Shown here: piece by piece, positions 42,724 through 51,154 of the stretch
Position numbering within the stretch: the stretch's first letter is position 1
Layout: every line of letters begins with the position of its first letter
Origin: Paludibacteraceae bacterium
GTDB taxonomy: Bacteria > Bacteroidota > Bacteroidia > Bacteroidales > Paludibacteraceae
Length of the DNA stretch: 59,846 bases
Direction: 5' to 3'
NCBI GenBank assembly: GCA_017546705.1
Contig: JAFYSB010000063.1
Location: forward strand, 1 to 59,846
Made by a program: the position numbers and the translations under genes
The notes under the pieces: generated by a model
Database searches by the model: none
Seen by the model: the letters and a program-made list of their open reading frames with translations, nothing else
Told to the model about the DNA's origin: nothing

Positions 42724-43923
42724 TTATACTGGTAAAAAGAATGTATCTGGTTTATTTGGATCAAAAATCTCGTTGCAGTACATAACTGTAACCAAGTCAT
42801 GCGTGTCAGAAAGATTGATGATGTTATGTGTGTAGCCTGGAAGCATATGAATACATTGGATATTCTCTCCAGTTACCTCGAACTCAATAATTTCGTCAGA
42901 ATCTATTCTGCGTTGTTGAATCAATCCGTGACCACTAACCACAATAAAGAACTCCCATTTGGTGTTATGCCAATGTTGTCCTTTAGTAATACCTGGTTTA
43001 GAAATGTTGATACTTACTTGACCGCAATTCAATGTATGAACCAATTCTGTAAATGAACCACGTTGGTCTATATTCATTTTCAATGGGAACGCCACTTTCT
43101 CTTTTGGCAAGTAACTCAAATAAGTCGAATAGAGTTTCTTTGCCAATGAATTGGCAGGTATCTCAGGGATGTTCAAAGTCTTAGGTTGCTCTGCAAAAGC
43201 ATAAATCATATCCACGATTTCACCCAAAGTGGTTTTGTGGGTAATCGGGCAGCAGCAATATTTACCATCCATTTGTGGTACAGTTTCTACACCATCAAAT
43301 TCACAACGATGTTCTTGACCTACTAGCGCACCCATCATCTCATCCACCAAGTCGTCGATATAAAGTAATTCCATTTCCACACTACGGTCATTCACTTGGA
43401 TAGGTAGATCGTTGGCAATATTGTTGCAGAAAGTTGCAATAGCAGAATTGTAGTTTGGACGACACCATTTACCAAATAGATTTGGGAAACGATATACCAA
43501 TACCTTCGCACCTGTCTCATGAGCATATTCAAACATCAATTCCTCTCCCGCTTTCTTGCTTTTGCCGTATTCACTATTGCCAAAGCGTCCTGCCAAAGTA
43601 GCTTGGATAGAACTAGAAATCATCACAGGGCAAGTATTGTGATGTTTCTTTAACATATCCAACAGTGTGGATGCAAAACCAAAGTTGCCTTGCATGAACT
43701 CCTCTTGATTTTGTGGGCGGTTTACACCAGCAAGATTGAACACAAAATCGCAGGATTGGCAATAGGTGTCCAATTGATCAAATGTAAAATCAATGTCATA
43801 CTCAAAAACTTCAGAGATAGTCAACTCTCCGTAGCTCTTATTCTTACCTTCGCGTATATTGTGTAGTTGTGCACAAAGGTTTTTTCCTACAAAGCCTTTT
43901 GCACCTGTTACGAGAATCTTCAT
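42724..43923 (-). CDS. capF: Bifunctional epimerase/reductase CapF (FnlB), SDR plus cupin
   Basis: 399 residues. The N-terminal SDR domain (VTGAKGFVGKNLCAQL; active site SEYGKSKKAGEEL) is followed after about residue 280 by a cupin domain (KGQHWHNTKWEFFIVVSGHGLIQQR with metal-binding histidines). This two-domain form is specific to CapF/WbjC/FnlB, which epimerises C3 and reduces C4 of the CapE product. Confidence 0.94.
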   Translation of the reverse strand: MKILVTGAKGFVGKNLCAQLHNIREGKNKSYGELTISEVFEYDIDFTFDQLDTYCQSCDFVFNLAGVNRPQNQEEFMQGNFGFASTLLDMLKKHHNTCPVMISSSIQATLAGRFGNSEYGKSKKAGEELMFEYAHETGAKVLVYRFPNLFGKWCRPNYNSAIATFCNNIANDLPIQVNDRSVEMELLYIDDLVDEMMGALVGQEHRCEFDGVETVPQMDGKYCCCPITHKTTLGEIVDMIYAFAEQPKTLNIPEIPANSLAKKLYSTYLSYLPKEKVAFPLKMNIDQRGSFTELVHTLNCGQVSINISKPGITKGQHWHNTKWEFFIVVSGHGLIQQRRIDSDEIIEFEVTGENIQCIHMLPGYTHNIINLSDTHDLVTVMYCNEIFDPNKPDTFFLPV

Positions 43924-43925
43924 GA

Positions 43926-44975
43926 TTATTTAGCGATATTAACGATACCTTTCAATTCGTTTTGAATATACTCCAATGAAGCTATCTTTTCTTTAGTTTC
44001 TTCTACCGTCAAACGACGAGTGTTGTCTGAGTTGAACTCGCTCAGAGTAACTCGTTTCTCATCACCTTCGGTGAAGAATTTGTCGTAGTTCAATGTGCGA
44101 TTATCAGCTGGGACACGGTAGAAATCTCCCATGTCAATAGCTTTAGCGCATTCTTCGTTGGTTAGCAATGTTTCGTACATTTTTTCACCATGACGAATAC
44201 CAATAACCTTGATATCCTCTTTTTTACCTCCAAATAACTCGCATACAGCCTCTGCTTGTGTTTGAATGGTACATGCTGGTGCTTTCTGTACTAAAATATC
44301 TCCATTCTCACCATGCTCAAAGGCAAATAATACGAGATCTACAGCTTCCTCTAACGACATGATAAAACGAGTCATCTTTGGCTCGGTCAGTGTAATAGGA
44401 TTACCATGGCGAATTTGGTCGATCCACAATGGAATTACACTACCGCGTGAACACATCACATTGCCATATCGGGTGCAACAGATTTTTGTATTACGAGAAT
44501 AACGACTCTTTGCTACTGCAATTTTTTCTTCCATTGCCTTGCTAGTTCCCATTGCATTAATTGGATAAGCCGCTTTGTCTGTAGATAAGCAAATAACACT
44601 CTCTACCCCCGCTTCAATCGCAGCTGTCAATACGTTGTCTGTACCGATAATATTGGTCTTAACAGCCTCCATTGGGAAGAATTCACAACTAGGGACTTGT
44701 TTTAGCGCTGCGGCATGGAAAATATAGTCAGTACCAGGCATAGCAGAACGGCAACTCTCTAATGATCTCACATCACCAATATAAAATTTTATCTTATGAG
44801 CAACATCTGGGAATTTAGCTTGATACTCATGACGCATATCATCTTGTTTTTTCTCGTCGCGAGAGAAAATGCGAATCTCTGCAATATCAGTACGTAAAAA
44901 ACGACTCAAAACAGCGTTACCAAATGAACCAGTACCGCCTGTAATCATTAATGTTTTACCAGCAAAAATAGACAT
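43926..44975 (-). CDS. capE: UDP-GlcNAc 5-inverting 4,6-dehydratase CapE (FnlA)
   Basis: 349 residues, soluble SDR of the FlaA1/CapE type. ITGGTGSFGNAVLSRFL binds the cofactor, and the active site reads LSTDKAAYPINAMGTSKAMEEK, with methionine replacing tyrosine. The first committed enzyme of UDP-L-FucNAc synthesis. The next two genes encode the following enzymes in order, with gaps of 2 and 11 bases. Confidence 0.93.
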   Translation of the reverse strand: MSIFAGKTLMITGGTGSFGNAVLSRFLRTDIAEIRIFSRDEKKQDDMRHEYQAKFPDVAHKIKFYIGDVRSLESCRSAMPGTDYIFHAAALKQVPSCEFFPMEAVKTNIIGTDNVLTAAIEAGVESVICLSTDKAAYPINAMGTSKAMEEKIAVAKSRYSRNTKICCTRYGNVMCSRGSVIPLWIDQIRHGNPITLTEPKMTRFIMSLEEAVDLVLFAFEHGENGDILVQKAPACTIQTQAEAVCELFGGKKEDIKVIGIRHGEKMYETLLTNEECAKAIDMGDFYRVPADNRTLNYDKFFTEGDEKRVTLSEFNSDNTRRLTVEETKEKIASLEYIQNELKGIVNIAK

Positions 44976-44990
44976 ATCAAAAATATTTTT

Positions 44991-45884
44991 TTATTGTTTT
45001 ACATTCATTCTTTCCAAACATACTTTTAGTGATGTTGTCCAATAGGGCACTTTTACACTGAAAGTTTCTTTGATTTTTGTTTTATCTAATACAGAGTAAG
45101 ATGGACGCTTGACTGGTGATGGGAATTCATCGCTATGGCATGGTTGGATGTCGCAATCCGTATTGCCTGCGTACTCTGCGATCATCTTAGTAAAGTCAAA
45201 CCAACTGCAAACACCTTCGTTGCTATAATGGTACACGCCATCGTTTCCATCAAACTTGCGATTGCTAACAATCTCATAAATTGCAGCCGCCAAGTCATAC
45301 GCGTAAGTAGGTGTTCCTACTTGATCAAACACAACTTTTAGCTGTGGCTTGGTTGCCGTCAAATTGAGCATTGTCTTTACGAAGTTTTTACCAAACTCGC
45401 TATACAACCAAGCGGTACGGATGATTATATGATAGCAGCCTGATGCTAGAATATTTTGTTCGCCCTGCAATTTGGTTTTGCCATACACTCCCGTCGGAGT
45501 GCCCTTTTGATCTTCCTTGCAGGGGGTGTTGTATGGATCACCACCAAACACATAATCGGTGGACACATGGACCAATAATCCATCTACTTCTTTCATCGCA
45601 ACAGCCAAATTCTCAACGGCTTTCGCATTTAGCAGTTCGCAAAACACCTCGTCGGTCTCTGCCTTATCCACATTGGTATAAGCCGCACAGTTGATGATGC
45701 ACTTTACATCATTCTCTTGCACCATCTTGCGCACAGCATCCAATGACGTAATATCCAGCAGAGTGGTTTCTACCCCTTCTACTTCCACCACGTCGGTATA
45801 TATGTAGGCGTCGTGACTATCTTTAGCCACTATACGAATCTCGTTGCCGAGTTGTCCGTTTGCGCCTGTTACTAATATATTCAT
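44991..45884 (-). CDS. rfbD: dTDP-4-dehydrorhamnose reductase
   Basis: 297 residues. VTGANGQLGNEIRIVA is the RmlD N-terminus, VHVSTDYVFGG and VYGKTKLQGEQ give the catalytic Thr/Ser, Tyr and Lys. It performs the last step to dTDP-L-rhamnose. The usual dehydratase gene rmlB is not in this locus. Confidence 0.95.
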   Translation of the reverse strand: MNILVTGANGQLGNEIRIVAKDSHDAYIYTDVVEVEGVETTLLDITSLDAVRKMVQENDVKCIINCAAYTNVDKAETDEVFCELLNAKAVENLAVAMKEVDGLLVHVSTDYVFGGDPYNTPCKEDQKGTPTGVYGKTKLQGEQNILASGCYHIIIRTAWLYSEFGKNFVKTMLNLTATKPQLKVVFDQVGTPTYAYDLAAAIYEIVSNRKFDGNDGVYHYSNEGVCSWFDFTKMIAEYAGNTDCDIQPCHSDEFPSPVKRPSYSVLDKTKIKETFSVKVPYWTTSLKVCLERMNVKQ

Positions 45885-45890
45885 ATTTTT

Positions 45891-46481
45891 TTACTCCTGA
45901 TTCTTGGTTCCTTGTTCTTGATTCCAAACAAATGGCGAATCAAACTCTGCCAACTTTGGATGTTTTGTATCCTTCTCGCTGAGCAATGCCTCTTCCATTG
46001 TCAATCCCCAATCAATACCAAGCGATTCATCCAAAATCGAAATACCACCATCTACTTCTGGATGATAGAAGTTGTCACATTTATACTGGAATACCGCACT
46101 CTCACTTAGCACAGCGAAACCATGCGCAAACCCTTGAGGAATAAAGAATTGGCGATGATTTTCCTCTGTTAGCAACACCGCTACGTGTTGTCCGTAGGTA
46201 GGACTGCCCTTGCGGATATCTACCGCCACATCAATCACTTTGCCTTTCACACAACGTACCAATTTGCTTTGTGCATATGGTGGGCGTTGGAAATGCAAAC
46301 CACGCATTACGCCATATTTCGACATACTCTCGTTGTCTTGCACAAAGTGTATATCACCCACTTTCTCTTGGAACTCTCTCTCCGAAAAGCTCTCAAAGAA
46401 ATATCCACGAGCATCGCCAAACACCTTTGGCTCAATGATATACACGCCTTCTATCGCTGTCTTTATAACTTCCATAATCAA
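45891..46481 (-). CDS. rfbC: dTDP-4-dehydrorhamnose 3,5-epimerase
   Basis: 196 residues, a cupin. [36 protein letters not shown] with the catalytic histidine, and [16 protein letters not shown] are RmlC signatures. The start is either the first Met or Met3 ([12 protein letters not shown]), which fits homologues better. A few bases overlap rfbA. A short Gln/Glu-rich tail ([10 protein letters not shown]) encoded by a repeat-like stretch extends the C-terminus. Confidence 0.95.
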   Translation of the reverse strand: MIMEVIKTAIEGVYIIEPKVFGDARGYFFESFSEREFQEKVGDIHFVQDNESMSKYGVMRGLHFQRPPYAQSKLVRCVKGKVIDVAVDIRKGSPTYGQHVAVLLTEENHRQFFIPQGFAHGFAVLSESAVFQYKCDNFYHPEVDGGISILDESLGIDWGLTMEEALLSEKDTKHPKLAEFDSPFVWNQEQGTKNQE

Positions 46482-47383
46482 TCCAAATTCGCCTTACCCG
46501 TTTCTTTTACTTCGTCAATCACTTTCAACAGATACTGACCATATTGGTTCTTCAACATTGGCTGTGCCAACTCACGCATACGCTCTTCTGTGATCCATCC
46601 TTGACGGTATGCAATACCCTCCAAGCATGCCACTTTCAAGCCTTGACGCTTCTCCAAAACCTCAATATAGGTACTCGCTTCCGACAACGAGTCATGCGTA
46701 CCTGTATCCAACCATGCAAAGCCTCTACCTAAGGTCTGCACCTTCAACTCGCCATCCTTCAAAAACTCCTGATTCACAGTCGTAATCTCATACTCACCAC
46801 GAGCAGATGGTTTGATATTTGCTGCCACATCTACCACTTTATTTGGATAGAAATACAATCCCACTACTGCATAATTGCTCTTTGGATCTTGTGGCTTCTC
46901 TTCGATGCTCAAGCAGTTGCCCTCCTTATCAAACTCTGCCACACCATAACGCTCCGGATCGCTTACCCAGTAGCCAAACACAGTCGCTTTCTTATCTTCT
47001 TCAGCAGCACGAACTGCCTCTTTCAGCATACCCGTAAAGCCCGAACCATGGAAGATATTATCGCCCAACACCAAGCAAGCGCTATCATCACCTATGAACT
47101 CCTTACCAATCGTGAATGCTTGTGCCAAACCGTCTGGCGAAGGTTGCTCAGCATAAGTGAAGTTCACTCCGTAGTCACTACCATCACCCAACAAACGCTT
47201 AAAACCTGGTAAATCGTATGGCGTTGAGATAATCAAAATATCACGAATACCTGCCAACATCAGCACGCTGATAGGGTAATAAACCATTGGTTTGTCATAA
47301 ATAGGCATCAATTGTTTACTAATTCCTTTGGTGATAGGGTACAAACGTGTTCCCGAACCTCCTGCTAATACAATTCCTTTCAT
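46478..47383 (-). CDS. rfbA: Glucose-1-phosphate thymidylyltransferase
   Basis: 301 residues, standard RmlA length. The nucleotide-binding start is [20 protein letters not shown], followed by [38 protein letters not shown] and LDTGTHDSL. It makes dTDP-glucose from dTTP and glucose-1-phosphate and opens the polysaccharide operon, directly after the main promoter. Confidence 0.96.
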   Translation of the reverse strand: MKGIVLAGGSGTRLYPITKGISKQLMPIYDKPMVYYPISVLMLAGIRDILIISTPYDLPGFKRLLGDGSDYGVNFTYAEQPSPDGLAQAFTIGKEFIGDDSACLVLGDNIFHGSGFTGMLKEAVRAAEEDKKATVFGYWVSDPERYGVAEFDKEGNCLSIEEKPQDPKSNYAVVGLYFYPNKVVDVAANIKPSARGEYEITTVNQEFLKDGELKVQTLGRGFAWLDTGTHDSLSEASTYIEVLEKRQGLKVACLEGIAYRQGWITEERMRELAQPMLKNQYGQYLLKVIDEVKETGKANLD

Positions 47384-47433
47384 AAAATTAAAATTTTATA
47401 CGTTCCGCCATTAAGGTAACTTCAAAAAGTTTG

Positions 47434-47465
47434 CAAAGGTACAACTTTTTTTTAACTTATGCAAA
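47434..47465 (-). promoter_or_regulatory. Main promoter of the polysaccharide locus
   Basis: Minus strand: TTTG (47462-47465), 20-base spacer with eight A/T, TACCTTTG (47434-47441). The leader to rfbA is about 45 bases. I see no inverted repeats of the kind that flank invertible capsule promoters, and no UpxY-type antiterminator gene. Confidence 0.82.
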
Positions 47466-47571
47466 TTTTTAAGGGAAATAAAAACAATTTACATAGTCAG
47501 CATCATAAAGCATTCCGCCTATCGGACAATGGTGTCCCAAAGACTATGAAGAGAAAACCATAGGGCACATA

Positions 47572-47673
47572 TTCGGTTTTCTCTGCTTATTAACTCGGTT
47601 ATCCTACGTATATCTTACGTATATGTTACGTATATCCTACGTATATGGTACGTAATTGAAAGCGGAAAGACAG
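47572..47673. repeat. Dispersed element with phased TACGTA palindromes, copy 2
   Basis: Starts with TTCGGTTTTCTCTGCTTATTAAC. ACGTA units start at 47606, 47617, 47628, 47639 and 47650, an exact 11-base period. It ends GGAAAGACAGG. The order of the base that varies between units (C, G, C, G) is the same as in copy 1 at 17429. Confidence 0.85.
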
Positions 47674-47782
47674 GATTTTCAAAAGAAAAAAAATTAGGTT
47701 GTATTATGGTTGTATGGTGGTTGTATTGTACAGTACACTTAGAAGAATTTTGCTACCAAAAGTAAACTTTTGCATAAAATTC

Positions 47783-47813
47783 TTGCAAATATGCATTATT
47801 TGTTGTACCTTTG
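47783..47813 (+). promoter_or_regulatory. Promoter of the prmA-mnmE operon
   Basis: TTGC (47783-47786), 19-base spacer, TACCTTTG (47806-47813). Just upstream, AGAATTTT/AAAATTCT with an inner CAAAAG/CTTTTG pair (about 47752-47783) can fold into a hairpin. Confidence 0.8.
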
Positions 47814-47834
47814 CAAGAAATTTTGTCTTGAAAT

Positions 47835-48611
47835 ATGCAGTATTCCGTTGTACATTTGATATATTCCTTTTCGGAAGAATGGCAACAAGACTTGTTTGAA
47901 CAAGACTTGTGCGATTTGGGTTTTGAGGTATTTGATGGGGGAAATGCCTACATTCAAACTAACATCTTAAACGCCAATAGAGCCCCATTAGAGGAGCTAA
48001 TAGCAGGCACTGAAGGAGTCGAAATGCTTGGTATTGAGGAATGTGAAGACATCAACTGGAATGCTACATGGGAAGCTGAGCATGAGATTCAGGAACTGCC
48101 ATTAGGCGTGCGAATCACACCTCATTGTGCTTTTGGTGCAGGGCATCATGAGACCACCAGCATGATGATTGAGGCATTGATAGAAGCACATGAACAGGGA
48201 TATTTCACACAAGAACGCCATGTATTAGATATGGGTTGCGGCACGGGTGTGCTGGGCATTATGGCAAAGAAATGCGGCGCGACCTCTGTAGTGGCAGTAG
48301 ATATTGATGACAAGAGCGTAGCGAATAGCATAGAAAATGCCCAATCTAACAACGTGGTTTTGGATGTGCAATTAGGCAGTACCCCACCCGATGGTGCATT
48401 TGACTTGATATTGGCGAACATACACCGCAATATATTGGTAGAGCAGATGCCTGCATATGCCAAGATACTGAACGATGGTGGCGAAGTATGGTTGAGCGGA
48501 TTCTATGAGAACGATATTGTACACTTAATAGAAAAGGCAGAATCGGTTGGACTACAATATGTTATCACCAAAAAACGAGGCGAATGGAGATGGATAAAAC
48601 TAAAGAAATGA
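47835..48611 (+). CDS. prmA: Ribosomal protein L11 methyltransferase
   Basis: 258 residues, shorter at the N-terminus than E. coli PrmA, as in other Bacteroidota. The SAM-binding motif is VLDMGCGTGVLGIMA, with VVAVDIDDKSVANSIENA next, and the PrmA-specific LILANIHRNIL in place of the NPPY-like motif. RITPHCAFGAGHHETT is another PrmA mark. It trimethylates L11 on the large subunit. Confidence 0.95.
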   Translation: MQYSVVHLIYSFSEEWQQDLFEQDLCDLGFEVFDGGNAYIQTNILNANRAPLEELIAGTEGVEMLGIEECEDINWNATWEAEHEIQELPLGVRITPHCAFGAGHHETTSMMIEALIEAHEQGYFTQERHVLDMGCGTGVLGIMAKKCGATSVVAVDIDDKSVANSIENAQSNNVVLDVQLGSTPPDGAFDLILANIHRNILVEQMPAYAKILNDGGEVWLSGFYENDIVHLIEKAESVGLQYVITKKRGEWRWIKLKK

Positions 48612-49969
48612 ATACTATTTGTGCCATATCAACACCCTACGGCAGTGGAGGAATAGCCGTCATCCGCGTGAGCGGAGAGGATGCCATTGCGATTGTGGAC
48701 ACCTTGTTTCGTGGGCGAAAATCGCTTGCGGAAGCCTCAGCGTACACCGTGCATTACGGGGAGATTGTGAAAGGTGAAAACGGAAAGGTGAAAGGGGAGA
48801 AATTTGAGATACTCGACCAAGTGCTTGCAAGTGTCTTTCGTGCGCCTCATTCGTTCACTGGCGAAGACGTAGTTGAGATAGCATGCCACGGTAGTATGTA
48901 CATTCAACAAACACTGCTGCAATGGCTCATTGATGCAGGTTGCCAGATGGCCAAAGCGGGTGAGTTTACTCAACGAGCCTTCCTCAATGGCAAGATGGAT
49001 CTGACCGAAGCGGAAGCTGTTGCCGACTTGATTGCAGCCCAAACCAAGGCAGAGAAAGACTTGGCACTCAGTCAGTTGCGTGGAGGTATATCCCACTCAC
49101 TGGCTGCTTTGCGCGAGCGATTGCTCACCTTCACATCGCTTATTGAGTTGGAACTTGATTTTGCGGATCACGAAGAACTGGAGTTCGCTGACCGTCAGCA
49201 ACTCTACGACCTCGCACAAGAGATTGACAGCACTATCCAAGGGCTCGTCAATTCCTTCAAAACAGGTAATGCCATCAAGCAGGGTATTCCTGTGGCAATC
49301 ATAGGTGCCCCTAATGTCGGTAAATCCACATTGCTCAATGCTCTCTTGGGTGAAGAACGCGCCATTGTGAGCGATATTCAAGGTACTACTCGCGATACGG
49401 TGGAAGATACCCTAATCTTGGACGGTATGCTCTTCCGATTCATTGACACAGCAGGCATGCGCCAAACGGAAGATACGATAGAGAACCTCGGTATCGAACG
49501 TAGTCGTCAAGCTGCCCAACGAGCATCTGTAATCATCCATCTACAAGACCCTACACAAGACACAAGTGACACACTGGCTTCGCTATCTGACATACAAGAA
49601 AAGAAGATTATTCACGTCTTTAACAAGGCTGATATCCTGCCTTCATTCACTCCGCCTGAAAATGCTATTTATATCTCGGCGAAGAATGGCGAAGTGGGTG
49701 GTATAAAAGAGCATCTTATATTATTCGCAAAGGAGCAATTCGACACAAGAAATGCTGTAACTATCAGCAATACACGCCATTACGAAGCGCTCACTCGGGC
49801 ATTAAGTGCCATACGCCGTGTGCAAGACGGATTGGATGTCCAACTCAGTGGAGAGTTCCTCAGCATGGACCTTCAAGACTGCCTTTCTGCCCTCGGAGAG
49901 ATCACAGGACAGATTACTTCACAAGAAGTTTTGAACAATATTTTTGGTAAATTCTGTATCGGAAAATGA
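48608..49969 (+). CDS. mnmE: tRNA uridine-5-carboxymethylaminomethyl GTPase MnmE
   Basis: 453 residues from the ATG at 48608, which overlaps the prmA stop as ATGA and gives the family N-terminus MNTICAISTPYGSGGIAVIR. An in-frame ATG at 48584 would add eight residues inside prmA. GTPase motifs: GAPNVGKSTLLN, GTTRDTVEDT, DTAGMR and NKAD. The protein ends FGKFCIGK, with the catalytic C-terminal cysteine motif. With MnmG it modifies U34 in several tRNAs. Confidence 0.97.
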   Translation: MNTICAISTPYGSGGIAVIRVSGEDAIAIVDTLFRGRKSLAEASAYTVHYGEIVKGENGKVKGEKFEILDQVLASVFRAPHSFTGEDVVEIACHGSMYIQQTLLQWLIDAGCQMAKAGEFTQRAFLNGKMDLTEAEAVADLIAAQTKAEKDLALSQLRGGISHSLAALRERLLTFTSLIELELDFADHEELEFADRQQLYDLAQEIDSTIQGLVNSFKTGNAIKQGIPVAIIGAPNVGKSTLLNALLGEERAIVSDIQGTTRDTVEDTLILDGMLFRFIDTAGMRQTEDTIENLGIERSRQAAQRASVIIHLQDPTQDTSDTLASLSDIQEKKIIHVFNKADILPSFTPPENAIYISAKNGEVGGIKEHLILFAKEQFDTRNAVTISNTRHYEALTRALSAIRRVQDGLDVQLSGEFLSMDLQDCLSALGEITGQITSQEVLNNIFGKFCIGK

Positions 49970-50196
49970 GAACGAAAATTAACATACTTTTAGGTGCATT
50001 GATTGCCCTATTGAGTGGTTGTAAAAGTCAGCAACCAGTCATCCAACCAAACGAAAATATCAGGGTGTTGTATGGACCACCTTCTGTGTTCTACGAGCAG
50101 ATAAAAGACAGCACTGAGAACAAAGACCAACCTACTCCACCCAACACATTTCAACACAACAAGGTAGAACTTCCCGATAATAGTAAATCATTATGA
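49966..50196 (+). CDS. Small lipoprotein
   Basis: 76 residues. A signal peptide with lipobox LLSGC (Cys19) is followed by a polar, low-complexity mature part containing RVLYGPPSVF. Short lipoproteins with a VLYGPP motif are common in Bacteroidota and have no assigned role. It overlaps the mnmE stop (ATGA) and the yicC start by four bases, so it is a genuine member of this operon. Confidence 0.8.
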   Translation: MRTKINILLGALIALLSGCKSQQPVIQPNENIRVLYGPPSVFYEQIKDSTENKDQPTPPNTFQHNKVELPDNSKSL

Positions 50197-51089
50197 TATA
50201 TTCCATGACAGGCTACGGCAAAGCCGAGAGCCAAATTGCAAACAAGAAACTCATTGTTGAGATACGCAGTCTCAACTCTAAGTCTATGGACCTCAATGTG
50301 CGTATTGCGCCACAATTACGCAGCAAAGAGTTGGAGATTCGCACACTAATTAGTCAGCGCTTAGAACGTGGTAAAGTGGACTTGAGCATCTACTATCAAG
50401 ACGCAGCTCAAGGCGATACAACAACTGCGTTTGCACCTATCAATCGTGATGCCTTTATATATTATTATAAGGAGTTGAGTGCATTACAACACGAATTGGG
50501 TATCCCATCCCAAGACCTTGTGGCTACTATCATGCGTATGCCTGACGTGACCAAGCTACAAGATCAGAGCGACATCACCGACGAAGAATGGGCTATCGTG
50601 TTGCAAACCATTGAGGCTGCTGTTGCCCAATTCAATGCTTTCCGCGAGCAAGAGGGAGCATCGCTCTATCGTATGTTCTGCGAGAAACTGGATGCCATTG
50701 GGGCATTGCTAAGTGATGTAGAGCCATACGAGCAAGGGCGCGTAGAGAAGATTAAATCACGCATCGAAGCTAATCTGGAGCAACTCAGTGCTGCTACTCA
50801 ACAAGCCATTGACCGTAATCGTCTGGAGCAAGAGATGATCTTCTATCTTGAGAAGCTGGACATCACCGAGGAGAAAGTGCGCCTCACTAACCACCTGAAG
50901 TATTTCCGCGAGACGATGGATAATGAGGGGTCAGGTGTGGGCAAGAAACTCGGATTCATTGCTCAAGAGATGGGACGTGAAATCAACACCCTGGGCAGCA
51001 AGAGCAATCAGAGTGAGATGCAAATCATCGTAGTGAAAATGAAAGATATCCTTGAGCAAATCAAGGAACAAGTGCTTAATGTGCTGTAA
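50193..51089 (+). CDS. yicC: YicC/YloC family endoribonuclease
   Basis: 298 residues. The start MIYSMTGYGKAES and EIRSLNSKSMDLNVRIAP are YicC signatures, and the C-terminal DUF1732 part reads FIAQEMGREINTLGSKSN followed by VVKMKDILEQIKEQVLNVL. E. coli YicC binds small RNAs and helps degrade RyhB with PNPase. In many Bacteroidota guanylate kinase follows, but here an ABC-F gene does after a short AGTTGAC repeat (51090-51135). Confidence 0.94.
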   Translation: MIYSMTGYGKAESQIANKKLIVEIRSLNSKSMDLNVRIAPQLRSKELEIRTLISQRLERGKVDLSIYYQDAAQGDTTTAFAPINRDAFIYYYKELSALQHELGIPSQDLVATIMRMPDVTKLQDQSDITDEEWAIVLQTIEAAVAQFNAFREQEGASLYRMFCEKLDAIGALLSDVEPYEQGRVEKIKSRIEANLEQLSAATQQAIDRNRLEQEMIFYLEKLDITEEKVRLTNHLKYFRETMDNEGSGVGKKLGFIAQEMGREINTLGSKSNQSEMQIIVVKMKDILEQIKEQVLNVL

Positions 51090-51154
51090 CAGTTAACAGT
51101 TGACCGTTAATAGTTGATAGTTGACAAGGCTTACACCATCTAATCCGAAATAAT

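Noticed and set aside
24114-47383. Phase-variable capsule locus of the Bacteroides fragilis type
   Set aside because: No invertible promoter repeats and no UpxY/UpxZ-type regulators or invertase were found at the start of the locus.
47699-47899. 66-residue plus-strand frame before prmA
   Set aside because: It spans the prmA promoter and overlaps the prmA start in another frame; the composition is that of AT-rich noncoding DNA.
48584-48607. Longer MnmE start at 48584
   Set aside because: It would add eight residues not typical of the family inside prmA. The ATGA overlap at 48608 is the better start.
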